Shown: positions 15,265 through 24,241, counted from the first letter of the stretch. The stretch: 64,000 bases of DNA from Sphingobacterium sp. xlx-96 (GCF_011007365.1 NZ_WFKM01000013.1:62001-126000), one strand, 5' to 3'. The notes: generated by a model not told the origin, from the sequence alone. A program made the numbers and translations.

Positions 15265-18200
15265 TTAGAATTTAACATTAAGATTGAAACCAAATGTTCG
15301 AGCAGGAGGAAGTCCACCTAGCTCTAATCCGATTATTGTCGCATTATAGCTCGATTCTGGATCGATGTTTTCGGTTTTCTTCATCAAGATAAATAAGTTA
15401 CGTGCTACTAAATTTAAGCTTAATCCGTTGATTTTATTTTTGAATACCTTTGCCGGAACGTTATATCCAAATGTCAGCTGTCTGAATTTGATAAAGCTGG
15501 CATCATTTACAAAACGGTAAGAGGTATTATTTGCCGTATTCTCATAAAATTTTGGTGCTGTGTTACCCAGGGTTTCCCTATCTGCTAGCGTCTCTTTATG
15601 TAATCCCTTGATGTATCCATAATAGTCTGTTCCTGAAAATAACTTTCCACCAAACTTTCCATCAATTAAGAATCCTAGATTAAAGTTCTTATAGGTAAAG
15701 TCGTTATTCCATCCCGCAAACCATTTACTTTGCGAGTCGCCAAAGCTTTTCAATTCACCGCGGTCTGGCGAACCATCAGCCAATTTTACAACCTGACCTT
15801 GGTCATTATATTTGTAATCGTAAGCGAAAATTTGTCCCATTGATTTCCCCGGTACATGTTTTAAGAAACCAACGCCCGAGCGTGAAGTTCCATACAACAT
15901 TTCGTCCATGCCTTCAGCTAGCGATAACACTTCGTTGTCGTTATATGTTGTATTGATAGAAGATACCCAACTGAAATTTTCGTTTTTAATAGGTGTACCT
16001 GTCAATAACATTTCTACCCCTCTATTACGTAAGGATCCCGTATTCAGTACGGCTGCCGTATAACCTGTCGTAGCAGGAATAGCAACCTGTAAAATTTCAT
16101 TTCTAGAGTTTTTATTATACCAGGCAATATCCAAATTGAGGCGATCATTGAGGAAGCGAAGTTCTGTACCAATTTCCAACTCTGTGGCCGTCGATGCAAA
16201 TAAGCCCGAATTAGGAACTGCTGTATTTGCTATTTGCCCTAGCGCGTTACCTTTTATATTCTGCGCCATAAAGCTATAAGATAGCGTCGTTTGGTAGGGG
16301 TTTGTGGCCTGTCCAACCTGCGCATAACCGGCACGTAATTTACCAAAATTCAATACCGACGAATTTAAGAACTCAGAGAATACCAATGAACCACTTACTC
16401 CTGGATACACAGAGTATAATTTGTTGTCTACCCCTGGTGTCGCCAAGGTGGAGAACCAATCCGAACGTAAGCTACCTGTCAAGTACAAAATATCGCGATA
16501 CGCATACTCTAAGGTTCCGTATATCGACTGCATTTCTTCTTCCGATTTAATTTGGGAAAGCACTTTATTCTTTAAGCCTACAATCGTATACACGCCTGGT
16601 ACTAAGAATTCCGTTCCTTGATTAATTAGAAGATCGTTTTTTGTATTTCTATAGGCAGCGCCCACATTAGGCGTTAGTGTCATATCATCCGTCAAAGAAA
16701 ATGTCTTCCCCACTAAAACGTCTGCATTTAAATCATTAAATTTGGACGTTTGTAAAGCCATATTAAAGGGAGGTGCATAGGCCAATCCCCCCGGAAACAC
16801 ACTTGTAAACTCGTTTGTATAATAATCTTGGCCCGCACGCCCTTGTACAAAGATCCCGTTATCAAAGGTGTATCGGGCTGTCAGTGAGCTTATTAGTCTA
16901 TTTCTTTTGGTGTTATTCTGAATTTCATAGGCTGCATACCAGGGGTTTGTATCCCAAGGGTTACCTGAATTATACGTTATTTCCTTTCCATTTGCATCAA
17001 CCCATGGCTTTAGATTCCGAATATCAATACTTGTAGGCATGAATATCGTATTGAAGTTTGCACTACCTGCGCCATCCGAAAGCATGGGTCTGTTCTTCGC
17101 ATTTTCGATAATATAGTTTGCTTTAGCATCGATAGACAATCGCTTGACAGGTTCAAAAGCGGCTCCTAGATAAAAGGATTGTCTATCTAGGCCAGAATTT
17201 GGCATAATGGATTTATTCGTGAGATCGGTCACCGAGAAACGTAAGGTACCACCTTCAAACGATTTGTTAAAAGCCAAAGAGTTCGTCCAGGTATGTCCGC
17301 TTCTATAGAAATTCTCGATATTATTCTTTTGTGCCACGTATGGGCGTTCTACACCATCAAACTGAATCACGTTAGAACCATCTAATTTACCTCCCCAGCT
17401 CGAAGCCCCAACTTGTTTTGCGGCAGCGGCAGTAGTTGGCTTCACGCCATTTGTGCCTTGTCCATATACATCCTGCCAGTTGGTACGGTCCATCACCTGC
17501 TCAATGACATAGTTAGAGCTAAAATCGATACCATTTCCTTTACCCGATTTGGTCGTGATCAAAATAACACCAGCTTTAGCCCTCGAACCATATAACGCTG
17601 AAGCAGCGGCACCTTTGAGTACCGATACACTTTCGATATCGTCAGGGTTAAGATTACTGATTGCATCCCCCATATCCGGTGCATTGTCCCACTGACTTCC
17701 TTTATTCCCATTTGGATTTGTGGAGCCTCCAGTAGCTACACCTATCGTTTTATTTTCCATAGGCATACCATTAATGACATATAGGGGTTGATTGGTCTGT
17801 CCCAAACTAGATGTACCCCGTATCACGACAGAGCTTGAAGAACCTACACCTCCCGACGTAGTCGACACATCCAGACCAGCGACCTTACCCACTAGGGAGT
17901 TGACCACATTATTCTCTCTGGCTTTGGTTAAGGATTCCCCATCTAATTGAGTAACTGAGTAGCCTATTGCACGACGCTCTTTCTTCACGCCTAGTGCAGT
18001 TACTACAACTTCACTTAGCATCTGGTCATCCGCTTCCAAGGCGATCGTTAGCTGCCCACTTTTTTGGACGGTGATTTCTTTAGTAAGATACCCGGTAAAA
18101 GAGATCACCAATGTAGTTCCCGCGGGCACTTCCAGTTCGAATTTTCCATTCAGATCTGTTGCTTTCCCGATAGCACTTCCTTTTACACGGACAGTGGCTC

Positions 18201-18618
18201 CAGACAGTTTATCTCCATGCTCATCGGTTACCAATCCATTTACAATTAGCGTCTGCTGTTCCGTAACAACAACTAATCCTTCCCCAGAAAGGGAATACTG
18301 TAAGCCATTCTTCACGAGCAATCGAGGCAAAAGGTCCACTACTTTTGTATTGTCCACTTTTAGCGAAAGTTCCTTGTTCAGGTTTTCATTTGTCGCACTA
18401 TATACAAAGTAATAGTCGCTGTTTTCCTCAATCAATTTGAGAATTTTGCTCAACTTTGTCTTTCGGACGTCCAAGGAGACTTTTTGTTGCGAATATACAT
18501 TTGCCGTAACGTTTGCAAACGCGAAGACAATCATAATTAAGGTTAGTTTCATCCGAATAATGAATCTAGAGTGCAAAAGATAATACAAATGCACTTGCAT
18601 TAAGCCATTTTTAATCAT
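15265..18618 (-). CDS. SusC/RagA-like TonB-dependent transporter with STN domain
   Basis: An 1117-residue outer-membrane transporter with a signal region at residues about 15-43. Domains in order: an STN domain (about 45-120; LDVRKTKLSKILKLIEENS), a CarboxypepD_reg-like domain (about 125-205; GATVRVKGSAIGKATDLNG), the TonB plug (VVIRGTSSLGQTNQPLYVI near 265-290) and a long beta-barrel ending in NLNVKF. An STN domain signals to a FecR protein, and FecR and sigma genes lie directly upstream, so expression is probably self-induced by the imported nutrient. It precedes SusD with 13 bases between them. Confidence 0.95.
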   Translation of the reverse strand: MIKNGLMQVHLYYLLHSRFIIRMKLTLIMIVFAFANVTANVYSQQKVSLDVRKTKLSKILKLIEENSDYYFVYSATNENLNKELSLKVDNTKVVDLLPRLLVKNGLQYSLSGEGLVVVTEQQTLIVNGLVTDEHGDKLSGATVRVKGSAIGKATDLNGKFELEVPAGTTLVISFTGYLTKEITVQKSGQLTIALEADDQMLSEVVVTALGVKKERRAIGYSVTQLDGESLTKARENNVVNSLVGKVAGLDVSTTSGGVGSSSSVVIRGTSSLGQTNQPLYVINGMPMENKTIGVATGGSTNPNGNKGSQWDNAPDMGDAISNLNPDDIESVSVLKGAAASALYGSRAKAGVILITTKSGKGNGIDFSSNYVIEQVMDRTNWQDVYGQGTNGVKPTTAAAAKQVGASSWGGKLDGSNVIQFDGVERPYVAQKNNIENFYRSGHTWTNSLAFNKSFEGGTLRFSVTDLTNKSIMPNSGLDRQSFYLGAAFEPVKRLSIDAKANYIIENAKNRPMLSDGAGSANFNTIFMPTSIDIRNLKPWVDANGKEITYNSGNPWDTNPWYAAYEIQNNTKRNRLISSLTARYTFDNGIFVQGRAGQDYYTNEFTSVFPGGLAYAPPFNMALQTSKFNDLNADVLVGKTFSLTDDMTLTPNVGAAYRNTKNDLLINQGTEFLVPGVYTIVGLKNKVLSQIKSEEEMQSIYGTLEYAYRDILYLTGSLRSDWFSTLATPGVDNKLYSVYPGVSGSLVFSEFLNSSVLNFGKLRAGYAQVGQATNPYQTTLSYSFMAQNIKGNALGQIANTAVPNSGLFASTATELEIGTELRFLNDRLNLDIAWYNKNSRNEILQVAIPATTGYTAAVLNTGSLRNRGVEMLLTGTPIKNENFSWVSSINTTYNDNEVLSLAEGMDEMLYGTSRSGVGFLKHVPGKSMGQIFAYDYKYNDQGQVVKLADGSPDRGELKSFGDSQSKWFAGWNNDFTYKNFNLGFLIDGKFGGKLFSGTDYYGYIKGLHKETLADRETLGNTAPKFYENTANNTSYRFVNDASFIKFRQLTFGYNVPAKVFKNKINGLSLNLVARNLFILMKKTENIDPESSYNATIIGLELGGLPPARTFGFNLNVKF

Positions 18619-18690
18619 ACTTTAGTGTTGGTTAAAGTTTATAATAGGCTGCGTATGGGTTCGAAGCTTACGCATGCCAGGTTAAATCAT

Positions 18691-18725
18691 TCCGTTAAAG
18701 GATGGCAATTTTTGCTGTCCTTTTT
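18691..18725 (+). terminator. Hairpin with T-run between susC and fecR
   Basis: AAAGGATGGCAA and TTGCTGTCCTTT form a stem with two mismatches, followed by TTTTTTATTT on the plus strand. No plus-strand gene is known to end here, so on the minus strand it may instead weaken readthrough from fecR into susC. Confidence 0.35.
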
Positions 18726-19819
18726 TATTTCTCATAAATGGTCACGTTTTTTTCATATATCTCATAATTAAAGGGTTTTACTTTTTGTAGTGCTTTTAGA
18801 ACTTGCTCAATACTTTCGTCTCTAAATGTAGCTGTAAATCGATAGTTGCCAATAGCATCTCCTTTTAAGGTAATATTGACATCATACCAGCGTTCCAGCA
18901 CAGATTTTAGTTCATTAAAATCCTGATCAACCATAGCCAATCTGTTTTCTTTCCAGGCTATATCCAATACTTCGTTGTCTGCATTACTTGCTACGTCCTG
19001 TATGGCGATTTCCTTTACGTCAGCCTTTACTTTTGGAGCTTTGCTGGTCGGTTTTGGAAACGCAGTCGCCAGTTCATTTTTATAAATGGTTACTTTCTGA
19101 TTAGGCTTTATAATAATAGAATTTTCATTTCTCCCTTTACTTTTAAGCTCTATCAGACCTTCGATAAGTAAGGCTTCAGACGCTAATTCATCCGGATAAG
19201 ATTTTACGTTAAATGAAGTCCCTAAAACGCGAATATCGAATTCGTTAGTATGCAAGACAAAGGGTTTGTCCACATCCTTTTTAACATCCAGATAAGCTTC
19301 TCCTTCCAAAAATACCTGTCGGTTAGATATACCAAAATCTTTATCAATTTGAAGTTTACTTGCCGAGTTTAGTGTTACTAAAGTTCCATCGATCAAGGCA
19401 AATGTTTTCTTTTCTCCCTTTACCGTTTGATAGACTTCCTGCACTGCTACCATCTCGATATTTTGAGGTATGGTATTCGTGTTTTTAGTATACCATAAGT
19501 ACGCAAAACCGCAGATAGCGAACCCAGCTGCAATCCGTATATAAGTAGTAGGCCTGTTCCAACGCTTTCCTTTTTCAGAACTATTCTGGTTATTGATTAC
19601 ATCACGTAATTTTTCTATTTGATGGTTTATGGGTTTCTTATTGCCTGACAATATCTGAAATAGACGTTGTGCACGTGCTATTGTTTCTTCCTGTTCGGGG
19701 TGTTGTAATCTGTATTGCTCCCAATATTGGATACATTGTTCGTTTTCCTGTGAACAGAATTGTTGAAAAGTATCGTCAATCAAAAAATCTTCTACTTCTT
19801 TGTAGTCTTTATGGCTCAT
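18725..19819 (-). CDS. FecR-family anti-sigma factor (DUF4974)
   Basis: A 364-residue single-pass membrane protein. The cytoplasmic N-terminus (about 1-88) should bind the sigma factor; one membrane helix lies at about 90-107; the periplasmic FecR domain (about 130-235) contains TVKGEKKTFALIDGTLVTLNSASKL and VLGTSFNVKSY; the C-terminal DUF4974 (about 290-364) holds the STN-like KSVLERWYDVNITL and ENVTIYEK end. It transmits the signal from SusC's STN domain to the sigma factor encoded 92 bases upstream. Confidence 0.93.
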   Translation of the reverse strand: MSHKDYKEVEDFLIDDTFQQFCSQENEQCIQYWEQYRLQHPEQEETIARAQRLFQILSGNKKPINHQIEKLRDVINNQNSSEKGKRWNRPTTYIRIAAGFAICGFAYLWYTKNTNTIPQNIEMVAVQEVYQTVKGEKKTFALIDGTLVTLNSASKLQIDKDFGISNRQVFLEGEAYLDVKKDVDKPFVLHTNEFDIRVLGTSFNVKSYPDELASEALLIEGLIELKSKGRNENSIIIKPNQKVTIYKNELATAFPKPTSKAPKVKADVKEIAIQDVASNADNEVLDIAWKENRLAMVDQDFNELKSVLERWYDVNITLKGDAIGNYRFTATFRDESIEQVLKALQKVKPFNYEIYEKNVTIYEK

Positions 19820-19911
19820 TATTTAAGCGGTTTTATATTATAGTGCTCAAAACCGGTTCTTTTGCCTAAGAAAAAAACTAATAAATATATATATGTCTGA
19901 TTTTTAGTTTG

Positions 19912-20469
19912 TTAAATTTCGCTTAGCTCCTGTCTTAGAATTTTGAGCGCATCATAAAGTGTGTTGTAAGCAGTCTTTACGGTCATATGGGTAGTCTCCG
20001 CAATTTTCTCGTAGGTATAACCTTCAAAAAATTTTAGATGAATCATTTGCTTTTGTCGGTACGTCAATTTTTCAAGCGCCTCTTTAAGCTTGAGTTGTAC
20101 TATTTCATTCGTTTGTACGCGGATTATAAATTCATCATAAGGCATTTCAGTCCAATCCTCTTCGGCCTTCAAGTGCTGGAGAGCAGTATTTATTTTATTT
20201 TGTTTTTCGAGTAATCTTAATATTTTTCTTTTAAGGAATGTCAATAGATAAGATTGTACATTTTCTACACGATCTAGATTAGGGATCTTTTCCCATATAG
20301 AAGTGAATACCTGATCAACGGCTTCAGTACTAATATCCGCATTGCCACAGGTACGGATACCAAAATTAACCAAATCACTGTAAAGTGCTGCATATAGATC
20401 GAAAAAAGCACTTTCATCCCCGCCCCTTACTCGTTCCCACAACAACCTATATCCCAGTGATCCCTTCAT
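19912..20469 (-). CDS. FecI-like ECF sigma factor of the SusCD locus
   Basis: I choose the start at 20469 (MKGSLGYRLLWERVRGGDESAF) because sigma region 2 begins there as usual; an ATG at 20544 would add 25 residues of unlike sequence. The roughly 185-residue protein has region 2 (about 10-80, with STEAVDQVFTSIWEKI) and region 4 (about 115-175, LEKLTYRQKQMIHLKFFEGYTY and a helix-turn-helix EKIAETTHMTVKTAYNTLY). It pairs with the adjacent FecR protein to drive the susC-susD operon. Confidence 0.92.
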   Translation of the reverse strand: MKGSLGYRLLWERVRGGDESAFFDLYAALYSDLVNFGIRTCGNADISTEAVDQVFTSIWEKIPNLDRVENVQSYLLTFLKRKILRLLEKQNKINTALQHLKAEEDWTEMPYDEFIIRVQTNEIVQLKLKEALEKLTYRQKQMIHLKFFEGYTYEKIAETTHMTVKTAYNTLYDALKILRQELSEI

Positions 20470-20684
20470 GTTATTTGTTAGCCTTCTTATTATAATTGAT
20501 TTACGCGCGTCGTATAAAGCGAAGATGTTTATTTTTTTAGACATTTTCAAAAAAAGTTCAACTAATTTCTAGCTACAGCATAACCTGTTAAAATATGTTA
20601 AACAGTATTTTCGAGGTACTAAGGCTCTTGTGTCTTCGTTTTTATGGTATAATTTCATAATTAGGTTAATAATTGGTTTGGTAA

Positions 20685-20711
20685 AATCCTGAAGTTCCCC
20701 GCTTCAGGATT
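20685..20711 (+). terminator. Orphan terminator
   Basis: AATCCTGAAG and CTTCAGGATT form a perfect 10-base stem with a seven-base loop, followed by TTTTTATT on the plus strand. The gene to the left is transcribed from the minus strand, so no known plus-strand gene uses it. It may end a small RNA. Confidence 0.7.
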
Positions 20712-20783
20712 TTTTATTGGATTTACAGTCATTTACTTAGGAATTAACACGGCTCGTTAGTTAGCTAATGATAACGTTTCTTC

Positions 20784-20791
20784 TATCTTTG
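20784..20791 (+). promoter_or_regulatory. -7 box four bases before the nuclease start codon
   Basis: TATCTTTG, then CGGC and the ATG at 20796. A TTAG at 20761-20764, 19 bases upstream, could be the -33 element. The predicted mRNA start coincides with the start codon. Confidence 0.5.
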
Positions 20792-20795
20792 CGGC

Positions 20796-21281
20796 ATGAA
20801 GAAAATGCTCTTAATTGCGCTCTTTTTATTGTTTATTTTTGATGGTATCGCACAAAAACACATGCAAGGGCGCGTGGTGAAAGTAGCGGATGGGGACACA
20901 TTTACTATCGTGGACAAGTTTCAAAAGAAAACAAAAATCAGACTACACGGAATCGATTGCCCCGAAAAAGGACAGGATTACTTTCAAGTAGCAAAAAGCT
21001 TTACCAATGGTCACATCTTTGATAAATGGATTAATATTGAGGTAAAGAGTAAAGATCGATATGGACGTATTGTTGGGATCGTTTGGCTAGAGAACCAAGA
21101 GAGTTTGAATCTTATGCTTATTCAGGCGGGTTTAGCATGGGATTATCCAACTTATAGTAAGAGCAGGATTTATCGGGACGCTGAGTTACAAGCTAGAAAA
21201 GACAAAAGTAATATTTGGTCACTTTATGAACCTACTCCACCCTGGGATTTTAGAAAGGTGAAAAAAGTTAAAAAGGCTTAA
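20796..21281 (+). CDS. Secreted thermonuclease (staphylococcal nuclease fold)
   Basis: A 161-residue protein with a signal peptide (about 1-20, MKKMLLIALFLLFIFDGIAQ). The SNase domain shows GRVVKVADGDTFTIVD, the catalytic Arg/Glu in KIRLHGIDCPEKGQDY, and the second Arg in KDRYGRIVG, followed by NLMLIQAGLAWDY. It is a Ca2+-dependent phosphodiesterase on DNA or RNA, exported to the periplasm or outside. It is monocistronic, and the promoter box sits directly before the ATG. Confidence 0.92.
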   Translation: MKKMLLIALFLLFIFDGIAQKHMQGRVVKVADGDTFTIVDKFQKKTKIRLHGIDCPEKGQDYFQVAKSFTNGHIFDKWINIEVKSKDRYGRIVGIVWLENQESLNLMLIQAGLAWDYPTYSKSRIYRDAELQARKDKSNIWSLYEPTPPWDFRKVKKVKKA

Positions 21282-21356
21282 ATCAGCAATATATTTTGCA
21301 TATTATGTTTATATGTTTTATATCCAGTTTGGATTATGATTGATTTTTAAATAGAT

Positions 21357-21542
21357 ATGAACTCACCATTACAACGTTTAACGGTTTACCCTTCTGATCA
21401 CCAAAAGATCACCGGACGTAGTGAACGTACGTGTCAACGTCTTATTAATAAAATTCGAGATATGTTCGGTTTGGGGCGACAACAACTTGTCACCATACAT
21501 CAGGCTTCCGAATACCTAGGGATTCCAATGAACGATATGTAA
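21357..21542 (+). CDS. Small putative DNA-binding protein
   Basis: A 61-residue protein with the segment KITGRSERTCQRLINKIRDM followed by GLGRQQLVTIHQASEYLGI. This resembles the short helix-rich proteins often found next to mobile or phage-like genes in Bacteroidota, with a predicted winged or MerR-like helix-turn-helix. I do not know a named family. The next recognisable sequence is a broken HU-like gene, so this stretch may be the remains of an integrated element. Confidence 0.5.
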   Translation: MNSPLQRLTVYPSDHQKITGRSERTCQRLINKIRDMFGLGRQQLVTIHQASEYLGIPMNDM

Positions 21543-21759
21543 AGTTTTATACGATAAAATCCGTATCTATAATTTGTTTCTAATTATGCCCATTGCTACT
21601 ATTTACCCTTTTAGTAGATGTAATTTTTGTGCAGTCATATACGACAAAAGCGATAAGACTATTTGTGCAGTAATCTACCTTTAAATTATCAATCGGAACG
21701 TGGTACTCTCCGAAGACGTGATGTATTAATTGATTTATTAAAATTTAAAAGGTAAAAAA

Positions 21760-22146
21760 AAGGCAATTAAATTCAATGTTAGAGAAGTGGGCAAAACAGG
21801 AGATATTACTGCACCTAAAAAGTTTTACGCAAGGCCAGTACATACTGGTGAAGTGACATTAGCAGAGCTGGTGGAAGACATTTCGTATGCATCATCGATA
21901 ACGAGATCGGACCTCTATGCTGTGTTACAAAGTTGAATACATGATATCCCCCGTAATATAGCTAGGGTAAATATTGTACGCCTTGGTGATTTCGGATCTT
22001 TTTGTTTGTCTACTCATAGCGAAGGAAGCGATCTGGAAAAAGAGGTAACGAGTGGCAACATTATTCGAACTAAACTTCTTTTTAATAGCGGAAAACGTAT
22101 CAAAAACGTATTGCAAACTTTAATTTTTAAGAAAAACGGATCATAG
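21760..22146 (+). pseudogene. Broken HU/HIG-like DNA-binding protein gene
   Basis: Frame 21760-22146 encodes, without an ATG, a product that follows the Bacteroidota HU-like (HU-HIG type) pattern: AIKFNVREVG, TAPKKFYARPVHTGEVTLAE, then NIVRLGDFGSFCLS, and GKRIKNVLQTLIF near the end. Two lesions are visible. The expected ATG before GCAATTAAATTC is AAG (21760-21762), and a TGA stop (21934-21936) cuts the frame at codon 59. Family members are about 120-130 residues, the length of this whole frame. The gene is therefore dead, or a sequence error affects both sites. Confidence 0.75.
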
Positions 22147-22455
22147 CGTCATTTAGATGCTTTTCGTAAAGCCGGTATCCCATTGGATTTCGGCTTTTTT
22201 ATATTTTTTTTAAAATATCTAGCTATAGCTTTGGTCGAAATGAACAGCTAGAGTTTCTAACATCTACATATAGATTTCCCCATAAGTATATGTACTTTTA
22301 AGAAGTATACATATTGACTTAAAAAAAGCATTCAATCACGGACAATGGATCGCTTTTGGACTAAAAAGCCTAAAATTTATCGTATTAATTGAATTTTATT
22401 TTTAAATACGTTGATAATCAAGTGAAAAGAATGTTCAAACGACTTGAAGACAGAT
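22147..22455. other. Gene-free stretch
   Basis: This 309-base region after the HU-like pseudogene holds a weak hairpin, AAAGCCG/CGGCTTT followed by T-runs (22169-22204), which could have been the pseudogene's terminator. The rest is A/T-rich with no reading frame of note and no clear terminator for mnmE on the minus strand. Confidence 0.4.
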
Positions 22456-23835
22456 TTATTTCCCTATACAAAATTTCGAAAAAATATTCTCCAACAAATC
22501 GTCCGTAGTGACCGTCCCTGTGATCTCTCCTAGATGATGTAACGATTGTCGGATATCCATGGCTAAGAAATCGGATGTAACCGGATTATCAATACCAAAT
22601 AACACGCGTTCCAAGGCTATCTGCGTATGTTGCAGGGCTTCGACATGGCGGATATTGGTTACCATTACATCGTCAGTATTAATATTTGAAAGATTAACTT
22701 GGTTCAATAATTCTTCTTTAAGTTCTTCAATACCGGTTTTTAGTTTAGCGGATATATATAGAGGCTTTAAGCTAGCATACTCCAGTTTATCGGCATCAGA
22801 TAAGAGGTCACTTTTATTGATGATAACGACGAATGGTATGTTGAGATCTTTGACTTCGGCGATTTGTTCTTGGACAGTGACGATTCGATCCTGTACGGGA
22901 TCAAACAAATAGATAATTAGTCGTGCTTGCTTCATCTTCTCCCGTGTACGTTCTACGCCTTTGGCCTCAATGATGTCTTCGGTATCTCGAATTCCCGCAG
23001 TATCGATAAATCGGAAAGTTATCCCATGGATATTGATTTCATCTTCGATCGTGTCACGAGTAGTACCCGCTATATCAGAGACAATTGCACGCTCTTCATT
23101 CAACAACGCATTTAACAATGTAGATTTACCTACATTGGGTTTTCCTGCGATAACTACAGGGACACCATTTTTTAATACATTACCTTGTTCAAAGGACTGG
23201 ATCAGTTTGGCGATCACACTGTAGATTTGTTGAACTAAACCTTTTAGTTGGTCACGGTTCGCAAACTCAACATCTTCCTCCGAAAAATCTAATTCTAACT
23301 CTATCAAAGAAGCAAAATGAACCAGATCCTCGCGTAGCTTTTTTAATTGGTTCGAAAAACCACCACGCATCTGTTGCATGGCCACCTGATGGGAAGCTGC
23401 CGAATTGGATGCTATCAGATCTGCTACTGCCTCTGCTTGAGATAGGTCAAGACCTCCATTTAGAAAAGCACGCAATGTAAACTCTCCGGCACGAGCTGCA
23501 CGTGCACCTTTTTTTATCAGTAAATTGATAACACGCTCTATGATGTACTTTGAATTGTGCGTTGATATCTCTACCGAATTCTCCTTGGTATACGAGTTGG
23601 GGGCCACAAACAAAGAGACAAGTACTTCGTCCAATACTTCTTCCCCATCCCTGATTGTACCAAAATGTATGGTGTGCGAGTCCTGCTTAGCAAGATCTTT
23701 TCCTTTAAAAACATCGTTTACGATAGAAATAGCTTCATTTCCTGAAATACGAATCACAGCGATAGCGCCCTGAGCGCCGGGAGAGGTAGCCAAAGCTACG
23801 ATAGTATCTTGAGAGATTAATCCGTTTGTAGACAT
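22456..23835 (-). CDS. mnmE: tRNA uridine-5-carboxymethylaminomethyl modification GTPase MnmE
   Basis: A 459-residue protein with the full MnmE layout: N-terminal tetrahydrofolate-binding domain (about 1-120; TIVALATSPGAQGAIAVIRI), helical domain, an inserted G domain (about 220-375; GKPNVGKSTLLNALL, DIAGTTRD, DTAGIRDTED, NKSD) and the obligatory C-terminal FCIGK with the catalytic-site cysteine. With MnmG it modifies wobble U34 of certain tRNAs. MnmG is not in the window. A -7 promoter box ends four bases before the ATG, so the mRNA may be leaderless. Confidence 0.97.
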   Translation of the reverse strand: MSTNGLISQDTIVALATSPGAQGAIAVIRISGNEAISIVNDVFKGKDLAKQDSHTIHFGTIRDGEEVLDEVLVSLFVAPNSYTKENSVEISTHNSKYIIERVINLLIKKGARAARAGEFTLRAFLNGGLDLSQAEAVADLIASNSAASHQVAMQQMRGGFSNQLKKLREDLVHFASLIELELDFSEEDVEFANRDQLKGLVQQIYSVIAKLIQSFEQGNVLKNGVPVVIAGKPNVGKSTLLNALLNEERAIVSDIAGTTRDTIEDEINIHGITFRFIDTAGIRDTEDIIEAKGVERTREKMKQARLIIYLFDPVQDRIVTVQEQIAEVKDLNIPFVVIINKSDLLSDADKLEYASLKPLYISAKLKTGIEELKEELLNQVNLSNINTDDVMVTNIRHVEALQHTQIALERVLFGIDNPVTSDFLAMDIRQSLHHLGEITGTVTTDDLLENIFSKFCIGK

Positions 23836-23839
23836 TGGA

Positions 23840-23847
23840 CAAACCTA
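23840..23847 (-). promoter_or_regulatory. -7 box four bases before the mnmE start codon
   Basis: On the minus strand TAGGTTTG is followed by TCCA and the ATG at 23835. This spacing is the same as in four other genes of the window. Confidence 0.5.
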
Positions 23848-24030
23848 CATAAATTCGCCTTTACAAGCAATATAATTACGGCGAAATGTAAAAGCGAATT
23901 TTGTAGCTCTCCTCATCCATTTAAATTCTTTTATAGAGAAAATGTATAAAGTAAAATGTAAAAAAAAGACAACCTTGTCTGTATGATCTGTGTTTTCATA
24001 TGTATATAAATTTTTTTTATCTGTCATCTG

Positions 24031-24078
24031 GAATATCCAAACCGAGTGTAACGAGCTCACGAAGTAATTATAATTATG
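24031..24078 (-). repeat. Dispersed intergenic palindromic repeat, copy B
   Basis: Plus strand reads GAATATCCAAACCGAGTGTA, then ACGAGCTCACGAAGTAATTA and TAATTATG. It aligns with copy D in reverse complement with few differences. The ATG at its end opens only a five-codon frame, unlike copies A and C, where it starts a gene. The next real gene starts at 24242. Confidence 0.6.
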
Positions 24079-24211
24079 CACGGATTGTTGTAGTTGGTGT
24101 GCATGCTACTTCGCCGTCATTCGTGTTTTGTGCCGTATCACCTGCATGGATATTATATACAATCGATTGTGTAACCTTATTGTTATGTGGGCTTTAGATA
24201 CAGATTCTATT

Positions 24212-24219
24212 TATATTTG
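24212..24219 (+). promoter_or_regulatory. Putative -7 box for the large secreted protein gene
   Basis: TATATTTG matches TAnnTTTG and lies 22 bases before the start codon at 24242. The rest of the 406-base gap between mnmE and this gene holds repeat copy B and no other recognisable feature. Confidence 0.45.
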
Positions 24220-24241
24220 TTTCCGTAAAACCTTTAAACTT

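Noticed and set aside
13220..20550. Polysaccharide utilisation locus
   Set aside because: SusC, SusD, FecR and sigma are present, but there is no glycoside hydrolase, lyase or sugar-binding SusE/F protein, so I call it a SusCD nutrient-uptake locus with unknown ligand rather than a polysaccharide locus.
21301..21356. ATCCAGTTTGGAT near the small gene at 21357, resembling the CCAAACC tail of the dispersed repeat
   Set aside because: Lacks the GAGCTC core and TAATTAT end; likeness limited to a few bases, so not counted as a fifth copy.
21625..21680. Ten-base direct repeat TTTGTGCAGT twice upstream of the HU-like pseudogene
   Set aside because: Short and in A/T-rich surroundings; no known att or IS structure, so left as unexplained.
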